The notes under the pieces: model-generated | Seen by the model: only the letters and a program-made list of their open reading frames with translations | The model's database searches: none | What the model was told of the DNA's origin: nothing | Part shown: positions 54,595 through 63,662 of the stretch, piece after piece | Numbering within the stretch: the stretch's first letter is position 1 | Layout of the letters: each line of letters begins with the position of its first letter | NCBI GenBank assembly: GCA_031291175.1 | Contig: JARLJO010000049.1 | Span: forward strand, 1 to 64,000 | DNA length: 64,000 bases | Reading direction: 5' to 3' | DNA from: Gammaproteobacteria bacterium | GTDB taxonomy: Bacteria > Pseudomonadota > Gammaproteobacteria > DSM-16500 | Translations under genes and position numbers: made by a program

Positions 54595-55820
54595 CGGGTA
54601 TACCCTTGAGCCGCAGGAGCGGAGAGTGCTTTTTTGGATGAACTGCCAAACTCAATTTCTTGCACAATGCCGCGTTTAGACTTCGATGCAGATTGGGATC
54701 TAGACGCAGATGGCACTTTATACTCTTCCTCAAAAGCACCTTGTTCCGCTCTTTCTTCATCAGACAATAATTGCTGACGATTTGGATTTGCTTCAGGCAC
54801 TTTTACTTTTTCTTCTGTAAAAATCCAGCTACGAAAATAATTAGATGCCTTCGTGCAAAAAGACACTCTTGGTTTATTCGCTTCTTCGATTTCTTGTGCT
54901 CTTGTTTTTGGCTGACGCTTACCGCTTTCTACTTCTTCCCTGATATCTTGGCTAGCAGAATGATAAACAAACGGTAGCGCGAACAAATTCGACACCACAC
55001 CCTCACCAACACCTTTGATAATCAAACCCGGTACACCTTCAATGGGAAGATAATAGGGAAGCATCCAACCGGCCGTGCCGACTGTCACACCGAGCGCTTC
55101 GCCCACATTCTTACGCATGATTTTTTTCATCTCTTTCTTGAGGTTATCATTAAGCTCGGGCTCAGCACTGGTAAAATAGGCATGTCCTAAATCAGGTATT
55201 GTATCCAATAAATAGCAAATCACGCCCATCAGAAAGCACACAGCCGCAATATTCGGAATAGTTTCACGTGCTGAAACCCAATCTACCTCGAACTCTCCGT
55301 CCAGGATATAAAAGAACCAATACTGAAAACCAAATTTCATGCCGCCCCAAAGTGCTTCCAACACACTCGCACCTGCCGCAAGCTCGGCTAAAACATAGTA
55401 AAAACCAAAGCCTCCGCCATACACACCCAAAGCATATAGCATCTCTTCACGGCTGAAGGTGGGATCAGCGGAAATTTCAAACTTACCCGAATTGAAATAA
55501 ATAATAAGGTCTTCAAAAAATTGAAATGCGCCATCAGGAGTCGAATAGGTTTTAAAGTAATGCTTTACTTCCCGCATTGCTTCGCGATGGATATAATCTT
55601 CAATTTCCTCCGCAGAAAGCCCGCCGTCTGCAACCGCCAATTCGCGAGGCTCATCATTTAACTGATGGATAGCGACCAGCGCATCTTGCGCTACTGGAGC
55701 CACATATTCCGCATCGTTTTTATTTTCTCCCACATGTGGCGAATCCTGCATGGCCTGATACTCAGCACCATCGTCAGAAACATCTAAACCCTCATAAAAA
55801 TCCACGGAAGAAGATCTCAA
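54591..55820 (-). CDS. Orphan protein, possible secreted effector
   Basis: A 409-residue protein with no domain I recognise. Residues 1-75 are acidic and probably disordered. About 130-165 and 190-215 are hydrophobic, membrane-like segments, and another lies near 245-290. The C-terminal 110 residues are charged and Ser/Lys/Glu-rich, ending SAPAAQGYTR. It begins with TTG at 55820, supported by a good GGAGAG five bases upstream; the next candidate, GTG at 55805, has none. Lack of a Sec signal, internal hydrophobic pairs and a charged tail are reminiscent of type IV effectors, by inference only. Confidence 0.6.
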   Translation of the reverse strand: MRSSSVDFYEGLDVSDDGAEYQAMQDSPHVGENKNDAEYVAPVAQDALVAIHQLNDEPRELAVADGGLSAEEIEDYIHREAMREVKHYFKTYSTPDGAFQFFEDLIIYFNSGKFEISADPTFSREEMLYALGVYGGGFGFYYVLAELAAGASVLEALWGGMKFGFQYWFFYILDGEFEVDWVSARETIPNIAAVCFLMGVICYLLDTIPDLGHAYFTSAEPELNDNLKKEMKKIMRKNVGEALGVTVGTAGWMLPYYLPIEGVPGLIIKGVGEGVVSNLFALPFVYHSASQDIREEVESGKRQPKTRAQEIEEANKPRVSFCTKASNYFRSWIFTEEKVKVPEANPNRQQLLSDEERAEQGAFEEEYKVPSASRSQSASKSKRGIVQEIEFGSSSKKALSAPAAQGYTR

Positions 55821-55971
55821 TTCACTCTCCAGCCAAAAGGCTCGTTAACCCATTAATAATGAGAGGGATAATACAGAAAAAAGCTTAACTAAACCTTAAC
55901 AGATTGCTAGCTTTTTACCCACATTCACGACTAGAATCAATGATCAGGGAAGAATACTTAAGGGCATTATC

Positions 55972-56769
55972 ATGAACTTAGAACTGGAAATCCGTCCCGG
56001 CCGTCGGTTACACATTGAAACCAATACACATTTTAGCCACAAACCTACCGCTTTCTGCATTCACGGTTTAGGGGGTAGCGGTGAACAATGGCGTGAACAA
56101 GTGCGATTACTGGATCCACACTTTAACCTGGTTATCCCCGATTTATTAGGCCATGGCCAAAGTGACAAACCAAAGCCACACAAAACCAATCCCTACAGCT
56201 TCATTGAGTTTAGCCAGGATCTGGAGTTACTTTTCGAAAAGTTTTCGACCTCGCAGAACATCGTTTTAGGTCATTCTTACGGCGGCGCTTTGGCGACACT
56301 ACTGGCTTACAACCACCAAAGCAAAGTGAACAAACTCATTTTAATCGCGCCTGGTCGTTGCCAACCTAACACCCAAATTCCCTCTATTTATCGATTACCT
56401 GTCTTTCTGTTAGAACTTATGCGACCTTATCTTGAAAAAAACTTTCAGCAAAATGCATTTGATCCAGCCGATAGTCCAAAACTAATCAACACAGAATCTC
56501 GCGCGGGAAAAATGAATCGTTTATATGTGATTAAAAGCACACTCTTAGGAATGAAAGACGTACCTGCTTTAGATATGCGGACGTTATCTATCTCTACACT
56601 TATCTTGACTGGCGAATCCGACCGGATCATTCCTGCCAATATCAGCAAAGATTTTTATGAAAAAATTCCACAGCATCGCTATTTCTTGCTAGAAAAATCC
56701 GGCCACATGTTAATGCTCGAGCAGCCTGATGAGGTGAACAACATTATCAAACACGATCTAGCGTTATAA
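55972..56769 (+). CDS. Alpha/beta-fold hydrolase
   Basis: A 265-residue hydrolase. The oxyanion segment FCIHGLGGSGEQW, PDLLGHGQSDKP, the nucleophile elbow GHSYGG, the acid in TGESDRIIP and the final His in KSGHMLMLEQP are all intact, so it should be active as an esterase, lipase or dehalogenase-like enzyme. No signal peptide. The substrate is unknown. Its end overlaps convergent folA by 23 bases. Confidence 0.85.
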   Translation: MNLELEIRPGRRLHIETNTHFSHKPTAFCIHGLGGSGEQWREQVRLLDPHFNLVIPDLLGHGQSDKPKPHKTNPYSFIEFSQDLELLFEKFSTSQNIVLGHSYGGALATLLAYNHQSKVNKLILIAPGRCQPNTQIPSIYRLPVFLLELMRPYLEKNFQQNAFDPADSPKLINTESRAGKMNRLYVIKSTLLGMKDVPALDMRTLSISTLILTGESDRIIPANISKDFYEKIPQHRYFLLEKSGHMLMLEQPDEVNNIIKHDLAL

Positions 56770-57232
56770 AACTATAAGAAAACGGATTGGTTTCATCCGC
56801 TTCGCAATCTTCGCGATGCGTCTCCTTCCATTCCTTCATATTCAGTTCAGGGAAAAAAGCATCTCCTTCAAACTTATGATGCACAATAGTCAAATACAAA
56901 CGTTGTATGCGCGGCAACATATGCTCATACAAGAGTGCGCCACCGATAATAAAAATTTCTTCGCTATAAGCAGCCGCATCCAGAGCACCTTCAATCGAAT
57001 TAGCCACAACACAACCTGGAGCATGAAAACCCGCTTCACGAGTAATGACAATATTGCATCGGCCAGGTAACGCACGTCCAATCGAATCATACGTACGACG
57101 CCCCATCAAAATGGGCTTATCCATGGTTAATGCTTTGAAATGGTGTAAGTCCGCGGGTAAATGCCAAGGTAATTTATTATGACTACCAATAACACGATTT
57201 TCTGACATTGCTGCTATTGCTACGATTCGCAT
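56747..57232 (-). CDS. folA: Dihydrofolate reductase
   Basis: A 161-residue NADPH-dependent reductase that regenerates tetrahydrofolate. ENRVIGSHNKLPWHLPADLHHFK contains the catalytic acidic residue (Asp in ADLHHFK), followed by PILMGRRTYDSIGRALPGR and the cofactor segment EIFIIGGALLYEHML. Length is standard. Its convergent overlap with the hydrolase gene and two R1 palindromes on its upstream side leave about 115 bases for a promoter. Confidence 0.95.
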   Translation of the reverse strand: MRIVAIAAMSENRVIGSHNKLPWHLPADLHHFKALTMDKPILMGRRTYDSIGRALPGRCNIVITREAGFHAPGCVVANSIEGALDAAAYSEEIFIIGGALLYEHMLPRIQRLYLTIVHHKFEGDAFFPELNMKEWKETHREDCEADETNPFSYSFITLDRV

Positions 57233-57348
57233 CCTTGATCCTTATAAGCGCTGCCTTGTTTCCTACTATGTGTAGGCAATTGTCATTCTCTAACATCGGG
57301 CGCACCAGCGTCAAGCCTTTGGGGGCTAACCTCTTGGAGAATGAAGGT

Positions 57349-57467
57349 GTTAGCTCAAGAAGGGCCATTACCTTATTCCAGCTCCAAGCACCACATCCCT
57401 GTGGTTAACGCCGCCATCCATGGCTTGCTCCTCGCTTACATAAGGTAATGGCCCTTCTTGAGCTAAC
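57349..57467. repeat. R1 palindromic element, copy b
   Basis: Perfect 28-bp arms at 57349-57376 and 57440-57467 enclose a 63-base core. The arm reads GTTAGCTCAAG, AAGGGCCATTACC, TTAT: it differs from copy a at many positions, each matched in the opposite arm. The core keeps the CCACAT/TGTGG hairpin, but the second hairpin (CCGCCATCCATGG) is truncated on its right side. The conserved tail runs to about 57520, including CTTAAG/CTTAAG. Confidence 0.92.
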
Positions 57468-57682
57468 GCTATTTATATTTTTAAAAGAACTTCTCTTAAG
57501 TATCTTCGTAAACTTAAGACTCGCTAAAATAATAAAGTTATAAATGGCACCGGTCTGGGCAATGTGTTTTTATTTTTAGAGTGGCTACTTATTTTTTTAT
57601 TAACGCATACTAAGCCACTATTTAACCCCTCTTAAAGCAACGAAAATGCTTAGCAGAACTGCTTGTAAAATACAAAAATAGC

Positions 57683-57800
57683 GTTAACTCAAGGAGAGTG
57701 ATCATCTTATGGAAGCGAATTGCCGCCATGAATGGCGGCTTTAACCACAGGGATGTGGTGTTTTGAGCTGGAATAAGATGATCACTCTCCTTGTGTTAAC
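57683..57800. repeat. R1 palindromic element, copy c (inverted)
   Basis: Arms of 28 bp at 57683-57710 and 57773-57800, 27 of 28 paired, with copy-specific middle GAGAGTGATCATC. The core is in opposite orientation to copies a and b and keeps GCCGCCAT/ATGGCGGC and CCACA/TGTGG. Its tail is on the left (reverse complement GCTATTTTTGTATTTTACAA, then an AGCAG/CTGCT mini-hairpin where copy a has AGAAG/CTTCT). It ends 5 bases before the ubiH-like stop codon and may end that transcript. Confidence 0.92.
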
Positions 57801-57805
57801 ACCTT

Positions 57806-59014
57806 CTATTTAGCAAGACCCGGCAAATCACTACGATTACCCACCGCATAATTCGCAAAAAAATGTTTAATAAATTGCGTGTGATTCGTCATATTTAATC
57901 CGACATTCCGTAGCGTTTGCATGGGTTTTACATGACTACCGAAAATTGTCTTAATCGCTTCAACAAAAGTTAACATAGACAAGTTATCACTTTTGCGACC
58001 GCGCTCATAACGACGCAAAGTAGCGAAACTAGCAAAGTCACGTTTTTTAGCGAGCGCCTCAGTGATCACATCCAATAAAGACGCAGCATCCAGCAAACCC
58101 AAATTAACGCCTTGCCCTGCTAACGGATGAACAGTGTGCGCGGCATCGCCCACCAAGGCCACGCGTGGCTTCACATAATTTTTTGCATGACGCATCTCTA
58201 AAGGAAATGCATAACGCGGATAAGGCGCTATCACTTCACCCAGCTGATAATCAAAAGCGCGCGATAATTCTTGCTGAAAACTCACCACATCCAATGCCTG
58301 TAAACGCAGCGCTTCCGCCTCTGATGTCGACCACACAATAGAGGAGTGATGCTCATCGGCTAACGGTAAAAAAGCCAAAGGACCCGTGGGTAAAAAACGT
58401 TGCCAGGCAGTGGACTGATGCGGCAAAGCCGTCTTTACCGTTGTCACCATTGCTGTGTGTGCATAGGGCCGATGCTTAATATCAATACCCACTTGTTCAC
58501 GCACCCAGGATTGACCACCATCTGCTGCAATTAATAATTTAGCTCGCAGCGTGTGACCACCCTCTGCATGAATATCAATACAATCTGTTTTTTCTTCCAG
58601 GGAAAGTAATTTTAATGGTGATAGCAATTGGACTGCCGGATAAGCTTTTAATTTTTCAATGATGCTAGAACGCATCACATTGTCTTCAATGATATGTCCT
58701 AATGCCGCCAGATTTAAACTGTCGCAATCAAACTGTAAAACGCCACTCCCGCTCGCATCCCAAACATGCATTTTACGATAAGGGCTCATGCGCTTGACAG
58801 AAATCGCATCCCAAATCTGAAGATGTTGAAAAATACGCTGAGATGCTAGCGAAATAGCGCTGACGCGTGGCTCGATTGCTCCAGGAGTCCAGTCAGCTGA
58901 TAGGGCTTTCGCATCAATCAAGGCAATTTGAAGAGTGGTTTTTTGGGCCAGCATTAACGCCAGGGTGGCACCCACCATGCCACCACCCACAATGACAACA
59001 TCATACGAGGACAT
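57806..59014 (-). CDS. UbiH/UbiF/VisC-family FAD monooxygenase
   Basis: A 402-residue flavoprotein hydroxylase of ubiquinone synthesis. The FAD-binding VVIVGGGMVGATLALMLA, the DG motif AADGGQSWVRE, and the GD motif VALVGDAAHTVHPLAGQGVNLGL are clear. Which ring position it hydroxylates (UbiH, UbiI or UbiF role) cannot be decided by eye. The gene lies 36 bases downstream of algC in the same direction, and an R1 palindrome follows its stop. Confidence 0.88.
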   Translation of the reverse strand: MSSYDVVIVGGGMVGATLALMLAQKTTLQIALIDAKALSADWTPGAIEPRVSAISLASQRIFQHLQIWDAISVKRMSPYRKMHVWDASGSGVLQFDCDSLNLAALGHIIEDNVMRSSIIEKLKAYPAVQLLSPLKLLSLEEKTDCIDIHAEGGHTLRAKLLIAADGGQSWVREQVGIDIKHRPYAHTAMVTTVKTALPHQSTAWQRFLPTGPLAFLPLADEHHSSIVWSTSEAEALRLQALDVVSFQQELSRAFDYQLGEVIAPYPRYAFPLEMRHAKNYVKPRVALVGDAAHTVHPLAGQGVNLGLLDAASLLDVITEALAKKRDFASFATLRRYERGRKSDNLSMLTFVEAIKTIFGSHVKPMQTLRNVGLNMTNHTQFIKHFFANYAVGNRSDLPGLAK

Positions 59015-59050
59015 CGTTTTTTCCCCGAATCGAATAACAGTAAGAACACC

Positions 59051-60457
59051 TTAAAATGGCAATACCAAATCCGGTTTCGCCGCTAAAAGAAAATCACGAA
59101 ACAGTTCCTGGATTGTACTTAATACACTTTCACTTTCTGCTTCAAAACGCAAAACCAAACAAGGTGTTGTATTGGAAGATCGGACCAATCCCCAACCATT
59201 GGCAAAATTCACACGCAAACCGTCAATCGTCATGATTTCATCAGCAGTTTTAAAATTAGCGCTCGAAATTAACTTATCCATTAACTGAAACTTTTCATCA
59301 TCAGAAACAAAAATTTTCAGTTCTGGCGTATTGATGCTGTTAGGGATTGTTTCAAATAACGCATCGATATCCAATGTTTCTTCCGCTAAAATTTCCAGCA
59401 AACGCGCACCTGCGTAAATCGCATCATCAAAGCCATACCAACGGTCTTTCAAGAAAATGTGTCCGCTCATTTCACCCGCAAGCAAAGCTTTAGTTTCCGC
59501 TAATTTGGATTTAATTAGCGAATGACCCGTCTTCCACATAATCGGTTCGCCACCGTGTTCTTTGATGAGAGTCGCGAGATGACTCGTGCATTTCACATCA
59601 TAAATAATTTTAGCGCCGGGATTTTTTGCCAGGATGGATTTTGCAAACAACATCAATTGTCTGTCAGGCCAGATCACATCCCCCTTACGTGTCACCACAC
59701 CTAAACGATCGCCATCACCATCAAACGCCAAACCCATATCCGCATCGACTTCACGGACTTTTTTGATCAAGTCTTGTAGGTTTTCGGTTTGGCTCGGATC
59801 AGGATGATGATTAGGGAAATTACCATCCACATCACAAAAGATTTCGTGAACGTCGCAGCCCATTTGTCGATACAACTCTGGCGCAACAATACCCGGCACG
59901 CCGTTACCACTATCAATCACAACCTTTAAAGGCCTGGTTAATTTTACCGTCTCTACAATCTGACTGATGTAACGCTCAATCACATCCGTCGTTTGCAGCT
60001 CGCCTTTGCCGTGCTGAAGACGATTTTCATTAATTCTTTCGCATAAATCCTGAATGCCTTGCTCAGCCAGTGTCTTACCATTGATGACAATCTTCAATCC
60101 ATTGTATTCCGGTGGATTGTGACTACCTGTTAACATAATGCCAGAGCGTGTATCCAAGACATTGGCCGCGTAATACAACACGGGCGTTGGCACCATACCA
60201 ATATTAATCACATTACAACCCGTTGATAACACACCTTCACACAAGGCAGAAACCAAATCCGGGCCAGATAGGCGACCATCTCTGCCGATGGCGAGCGATT
60301 TTTCACCCGCATCCAATGCAACAGAGCCAATGGCTTTACCGATGGCATAAACACTTTCCGGCGTCAGCATATCACCCACAACACCACGAATATCATAAGC
60401 ACGAAAAATCGATGGATTCACTTTGCTAATTTTTTGCTGCAACATATGTTTTATCAA
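59051..60457 (-). CDS. algC: Phosphomannomutase/phosphoglucomutase
   Basis: A 468-residue alpha-D-phosphohexomutase that moves phosphate between C6 and C1 of mannose or glucose, feeding LPS and exopolysaccharide. IFRAYDIRG, the phosphoserine loop TGSHNPPEYNGLK, the metal-binding FDGDGDRLG, the sugar-specificity loop GEMSGHIF and RSSNTTPCLVLRFEA are intact. The start at 60457 or the ATG four codons later are both possible. It is 2 bases after dut, as in many gammaproteobacteria (dut-algC). Confidence 0.93.
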   Translation of the reverse strand: MIKHMLQQKISKVNPSIFRAYDIRGVVGDMLTPESVYAIGKAIGSVALDAGEKSLAIGRDGRLSGPDLVSALCEGVLSTGCNVINIGMVPTPVLYYAANVLDTRSGIMLTGSHNPPEYNGLKIVINGKTLAEQGIQDLCERINENRLQHGKGELQTTDVIERYISQIVETVKLTRPLKVVIDSGNGVPGIVAPELYRQMGCDVHEIFCDVDGNFPNHHPDPSQTENLQDLIKKVREVDADMGLAFDGDGDRLGVVTRKGDVIWPDRQLMLFAKSILAKNPGAKIIYDVKCTSHLATLIKEHGGEPIMWKTGHSLIKSKLAETKALLAGEMSGHIFLKDRWYGFDDAIYAGARLLEILAEETLDIDALFETIPNSINTPELKIFVSDDEKFQLMDKLISSANFKTADEIMTIDGLRVNFANGWGLVRSSNTTPCLVLRFEAESESVLSTIQELFRDFLLAAKPDLVLPF

Positions 60458-60459
60458 CT

Positions 60460-60966
60460 CTAATTTTTGCCAGAATGACCGAAACCACCGGTACCACGGG
60501 AAGATTCATTAAAATCATTAACCACTGCAAAATTAACGCGTGCAATGGGTAAAAAAACCAATTGTGCGATGCGATCGCCAGGCTCTATGGTATAAGCAAC
60601 CTGATTTCTGTTCCAGCAAGAAATCATCAATGGACCTTGGTAATCTGCGTCAATCAAGCCAACCAAATTGCCAAGCACTAATCCATGCTTATGCCCCAAC
60701 CCGGAACGAGGCAAAATAACCGCCGCCAAATTAGGATCGCCAATATAAATAGCAAGACCGGTTGGAATAAGATGCGTTTCGCCTGGCCCTATTGTTAAAG
60801 CGGTATCAAGGCATGCACGCAAATCTAAACCCGCTGAATCTTGCGTCTCATAGCGAGGCAAAGGAAATGTCGCGCCCAAACGTTGATCCAAAATCTTTAA
60901 TTGAATCGGTACGTTGGTGTTTTGCTGAAATTGTTTTTCACTTTCCATGATGTTTTCGGATTGCAT
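60460..60966 (-). CDS. dut: dUTP diphosphatase
   Basis: A 168-residue trimeric dUTPase that keeps uracil out of DNA and supplies dUMP for thymidylate synthesis. The five motifs are visible: [40 protein letters not shown] and the C-terminal [10 protein letters not shown] arm. It has an N-terminal extension of about 15 residues relative to the E. coli protein. AAGGAG before the ATG at 60966 supports this long start. It follows coaBC across a short R2 remnant. Confidence 0.95.
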   Translation of the reverse strand: MQSENIMESEKQFQQNTNVPIQLKILDQRLGATFPLPRYETQDSAGLDLRACLDTALTIGPGETHLIPTGLAIYIGDPNLAAVILPRSGLGHKHGLVLGNLVGLIDADYQGPLMISCWNRNQVAYTIEPGDRIAQLVFLPIARVNFAVVNDFNESSRGTGGFGHSGKN

Positions 60967-61000
60967 ATCGGCTCCTTACTAAGGTTTGTCATGAATATTA

Positions 61001-61030
61001 GTTGACTGGGGTTCTGCCAGCCCATTTTTT
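61001..61030. repeat. R2 element, copy f (remnant)
   Basis: GTTGACTGGGGTTCTGCCAG followed by CCCATTTTTT keeps only the ends of R2. It begins 35 bases past the dut start, between coaBC and dut. Confidence 0.65.
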
Positions 61031-61033
61031 AAT

Positions 61034-62230
61034 TTACTTTTTTATTTGATCGGCTATCAATGCTATTAACTCTCGCGCCAACTTTTGCTTGGACATGCGC
61101 GGATAAATTTTTTCTTGTGTTTGCCAGATGACCGTCGCGGCATTATCGTCACTATCAAAGCCCACTTCTTTTTGGCCCACTTGATTGGCAATAACCATAT
61201 CTAACTTTTTATTCTTTAATTTTGCTTTTGCATGTGCAATAAGATTTTCTGTTTCCGCAGCAAAGCCGACTACAAAAGGTTTTTTAGAGAGAGCAGCGAC
61301 ACTGGCGACAATATCTGGATTGCGCTCCAACATTAAAGTGAGTTCAGCTTCTTTTTTCGCAATTTTTTGCGTTGCAACCGTCTTGCAACGATAGTCAGCA
61401 ACCGCCGCTACCGACAGAAAAACATCACAAGCATCGACTTCTTTCATGACAGCGGCATGCATCTCTTCGGCACTCACAACATCAATGCATTTCATATGTG
61501 TCGGCTTTTCTAAATCAACCGGCCCACTGATTAATACTACATCGGCCCCAGCTTCCGCTGCGGCCATAGCCAAAGCGTAGCCCATCTTGCCAGAACTGGC
61601 GTTACTGATATAACGCACTGGATCGATGGCTTCACGCGTGGGCCCCGCTGTAATCAAAACGCGCTGACCGGTCAAACGACCTGTTGCAAATATTTCACTG
61701 AGACGATCAACTAATTCTTGCGGCTCAAGCATGCGCCCAGGGCCCACATCACCACACGCTTGATCACCTTCACCCGGGCCCAAAACAGCGATTTTCTTTG
61801 CATGCAATGCTTGAACGTTATCTTGAGTGAGGGTATTCTTCCACATCGCTTGATTCATGGCGGGTGCCAACACCAATGGCGCTGTCGTCGCCAAACAAAG
61901 CGTCGTCAACAGATCACCAGCCTCTCCATTCACCAATCTCGCAATAAATCCAGCCGTGGCAGGCGCCACTAAAATCACATCTGCCCAACGCGCCAGCTCA
62001 ATATGCCCCATCGCCGCTTCGGCTTTCAAATCAAATAAATCATCATGCACAGGATTACCCGAGACGGCTTGCATGGTCAAAGGCGTAATAAACTCCTTCG
62101 CTTTCGCTGTCATCACGACGCGAACCTGCGCACCGGCCTTACGCAAGCGTCTGGCCAAATCAGCGCTTTTATAGGCAGCAATACCGCCTGTCACACCCAG
62201 AATGACGTGCTTGTTCTTTAATCGCTGCAT
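61034..62230 (-). CDS. coaBC: Phosphopantothenoylcysteine synthetase/decarboxylase CoaBC
   Basis: A 398-residue bifunctional enzyme for the second and third steps of coenzyme A synthesis. The N-terminal flavin decarboxylase domain has LGVTGGIAAYKSADLARRL, the PAMNQAMW motif and the Cys in GDQACGDVGPGRM. The C-terminal synthetase domain has ITAGPTREAIDPVRYISNASSGKMG and FAAETEN. The frame starts at 62263; the ATG at 62230 gives the usual N-terminus. It is divergent from radC. Confidence 0.94.
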   Translation of the reverse strand: MQRLKNKHVILGVTGGIAAYKSADLARRLRKAGAQVRVVMTAKAKEFITPLTMQAVSGNPVHDDLFDLKAEAAMGHIELARWADVILVAPATAGFIARLVNGEAGDLLTTLCLATTAPLVLAPAMNQAMWKNTLTQDNVQALHAKKIAVLGPGEGDQACGDVGPGRMLEPQELVDRLSEIFATGRLTGQRVLITAGPTREAIDPVRYISNASSGKMGYALAMAAAEAGADVVLISGPVDLEKPTHMKCIDVVSAEEMHAAVMKEVDACDVFLSVAAVADYRCKTVATQKIAKKEAELTLMLERNPDIVASVAALSKKPFVVGFAAETENLIAHAKAKLKNKKLDMVIANQVGQKEVGFDSDDNAATVIWQTQEKIYPRMSKQKLARELIALIADQIKK

Positions 62231-62284
62231 GATAACGAACCTAGACAGGAAGTAAAAAAACACATTATACCAAGGAGTCGCTAT

Positions 62285-62962
62285 ATGGCTATCACAAACT
62301 GGCCAGAAGAAGAAAGACCTCGCGAAAAGCTACTGCTTCGCGGCGCCAAACAGTTAACCGACGCAGAATTGCTCGCTATTTTTTTACGCACCGGCAGCCC
62401 CGGAAAAACAGCTATTGATATTGCCCGCGAACTGCTAGGTGAGTTCGGTGGTTTAAAAAAACTATTAAATACAGCCCCCGATCGCCTGTATTTAAAACAA
62501 GGTTTTGGCAAAGCCAAATATGCCATGCTGAAAGCCGCCATCGAACTCGGTCAACGCTATCTGGAAGACACCTTACAAAAAGGCGAAACACTGAACGGCA
62601 GTCAGGCCGCAAAACGATTTCTCACGCAGCGCTTAAGAGACTATCCACACGAAGTCTTTGCTTGTTTGTTTTTAGATACCCACCATCGAGTGTTGTGTTT
62701 TGAAGAGTTATGCCATGGCACCATCAATGAGGCGAACGTCTATCCTCGCGAAGTGGTCAAACGAGCGCTCAGCCACAATGCGGCCAAAATCATTTTGGCT
62801 CATAATCACCCATCAGGGAACACCACCCCTAGCCAGGCAGATTGCGATCTCACCGAAGCCTTAAAACACGCTCTGGCCCTAGTTGATATTCAAGTCATCG
62901 ATCATATTATTGTAGGCACTCATGACTGTTTTTCTCTGATGGAAGAAGGATATATGACATAA
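62285..62962 (+). CDS. radC: RadC-family JAMM-domain protein
   Basis: A 225-residue protein with an N-terminal helix-hairpin-helix region (LTDAELLAIFLRTGSPGKTAIDIARELL) and a JAB/MPN+ metalloprotease-like domain with HNHPSGNTTPSQAD. Its role is unsettled despite the historic repair name. TACCAAGGAG precedes the ATG. The radC-coaBC divergent pair and following rpmBG are the standard gammaproteobacterial order. Confidence 0.92.
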   Translation: MAITNWPEEERPREKLLLRGAKQLTDAELLAIFLRTGSPGKTAIDIARELLGEFGGLKKLLNTAPDRLYLKQGFGKAKYAMLKAAIELGQRYLEDTLQKGETLNGSQAAKRFLTQRLRDYPHEVFACLFLDTHHRVLCFEELCHGTINEANVYPREVVKRALSHNAAKIILAHNHPSGNTTPSQADCDLTEALKHALALVDIQVIDHIIVGTHDCFSLMEEGYMT

Positions 62963-63095
62963 ACAGCGCATGACTGCCTTTTATTTGAACATGGCCAAAT
63001 AATAATCTTCTTATCCTATGCTTGCGCTGGGTGGGGGTTTCTGGTATAAAAACCGGCTTGCCATAGCGCAATTGATTTTGTTAGGAGAGATAGAT

Positions 63096-63356
63096 ATGTC
63101 ACAAGTTTGTCAGGTTACCGGGAAAGGCCCAATGGCGGGGAACAATGTATCCCATGCCAATAATAGAACTCGTCGTCGTTTTATTCCGAACCTCCAAGAG
63201 CACCGCTTCTGGTTGGAAGACGAAAAACGCTATATCAAACTACGCGTTAGCGCGAAAGGAATGCGTACCATTGATAAGCACGGCATTGAAAAAGTATTGA
63301 AAGACATCAAAGCCCGCAAGAAAGCAGTTGAAGACAAGAAGCAAAGTAAAGAATAG
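63096..63356 (+). CDS. rpmB: 50S ribosomal protein L28
   Basis: An 86-residue ribosomal protein. [34 protein letters not shown] is a textbook L28 N-terminus, broken here as a pattern: Cxx[12 protein letters not shown], RRRFxPN. The open frame continues upstream to 63018, but TTAGGAGAGA before the ATG at 63096 decides the start. L33 follows after 25 bases. Confidence 0.96.
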   Translation: MSQVCQVTGKGPMAGNNVSHANNRTRRRFIPNLQEHRFWLEDEKRYIKLRVSAKGMRTIDKHGIEKVLKDIKARKKAVEDKKQSKE

Positions 63357-63381
63357 TTACATAGCCTAAAAGGTGATCGAT

Positions 63382-63576
63382 ATGCGCGATAAGATTAAAA
63401 TGGTTTCCACCGGATTGACCCAAGCTGGTAAAAAAACTGGCACATTCCGTACGACAACCAAAAACAAACGTACCATGACAGAAAAGCTCAAAATGAAATA
63501 TTTTGATCCGCGCGCTTATAATGCTGAAACCGGCAAAAGCGGCATGCACGTTCTGTTTGAAGAAGGCAAGATTTAA
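63382..63576 (+). CDS. rpmG: 50S ribosomal protein L33, unusual insertions
   Basis: A 64-residue L33, about 9-10 residues longer than usual. [31 protein letters not shown] and HVLFEEGKI are the family blocks. Extra residues are seen between the first and second blocks (around LTQAGKKTG) and between the third and fourth ([11 protein letters not shown] in place of the usual VVRK). AAAGGTGAT decides the ATG at 63382 over the upstream GTG at 63373. No zinc-binding CxxC pairs are present, so this is the zinc-free type. Confidence 0.9.
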   Translation: MRDKIKMVSTGLTQAGKKTGTFRTTTKNKRTMTEKLKMKYFDPRAYNAETGKSGMHVLFEEGKI

Positions 63577-63600
63577 CTTTTTGCCTCCTCAGAAAGACAA

Positions 63601-63626
63601 AAACCCGCTATTTGCGGGTTTTTTTT
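63601..63626 (+). terminator. Intrinsic terminator after rpmBG
   Basis: Stem AAACCCGC/GCGGGTTT (63601-63608, 63614-63621) with a TATTT loop and a run of T to 63626, 25 bases after the rpmG stop. Confidence 0.95.
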
Positions 63627-63662
63627 GCTCATACAAAACTGGCAATAGCTCAGTCTTTTGCT

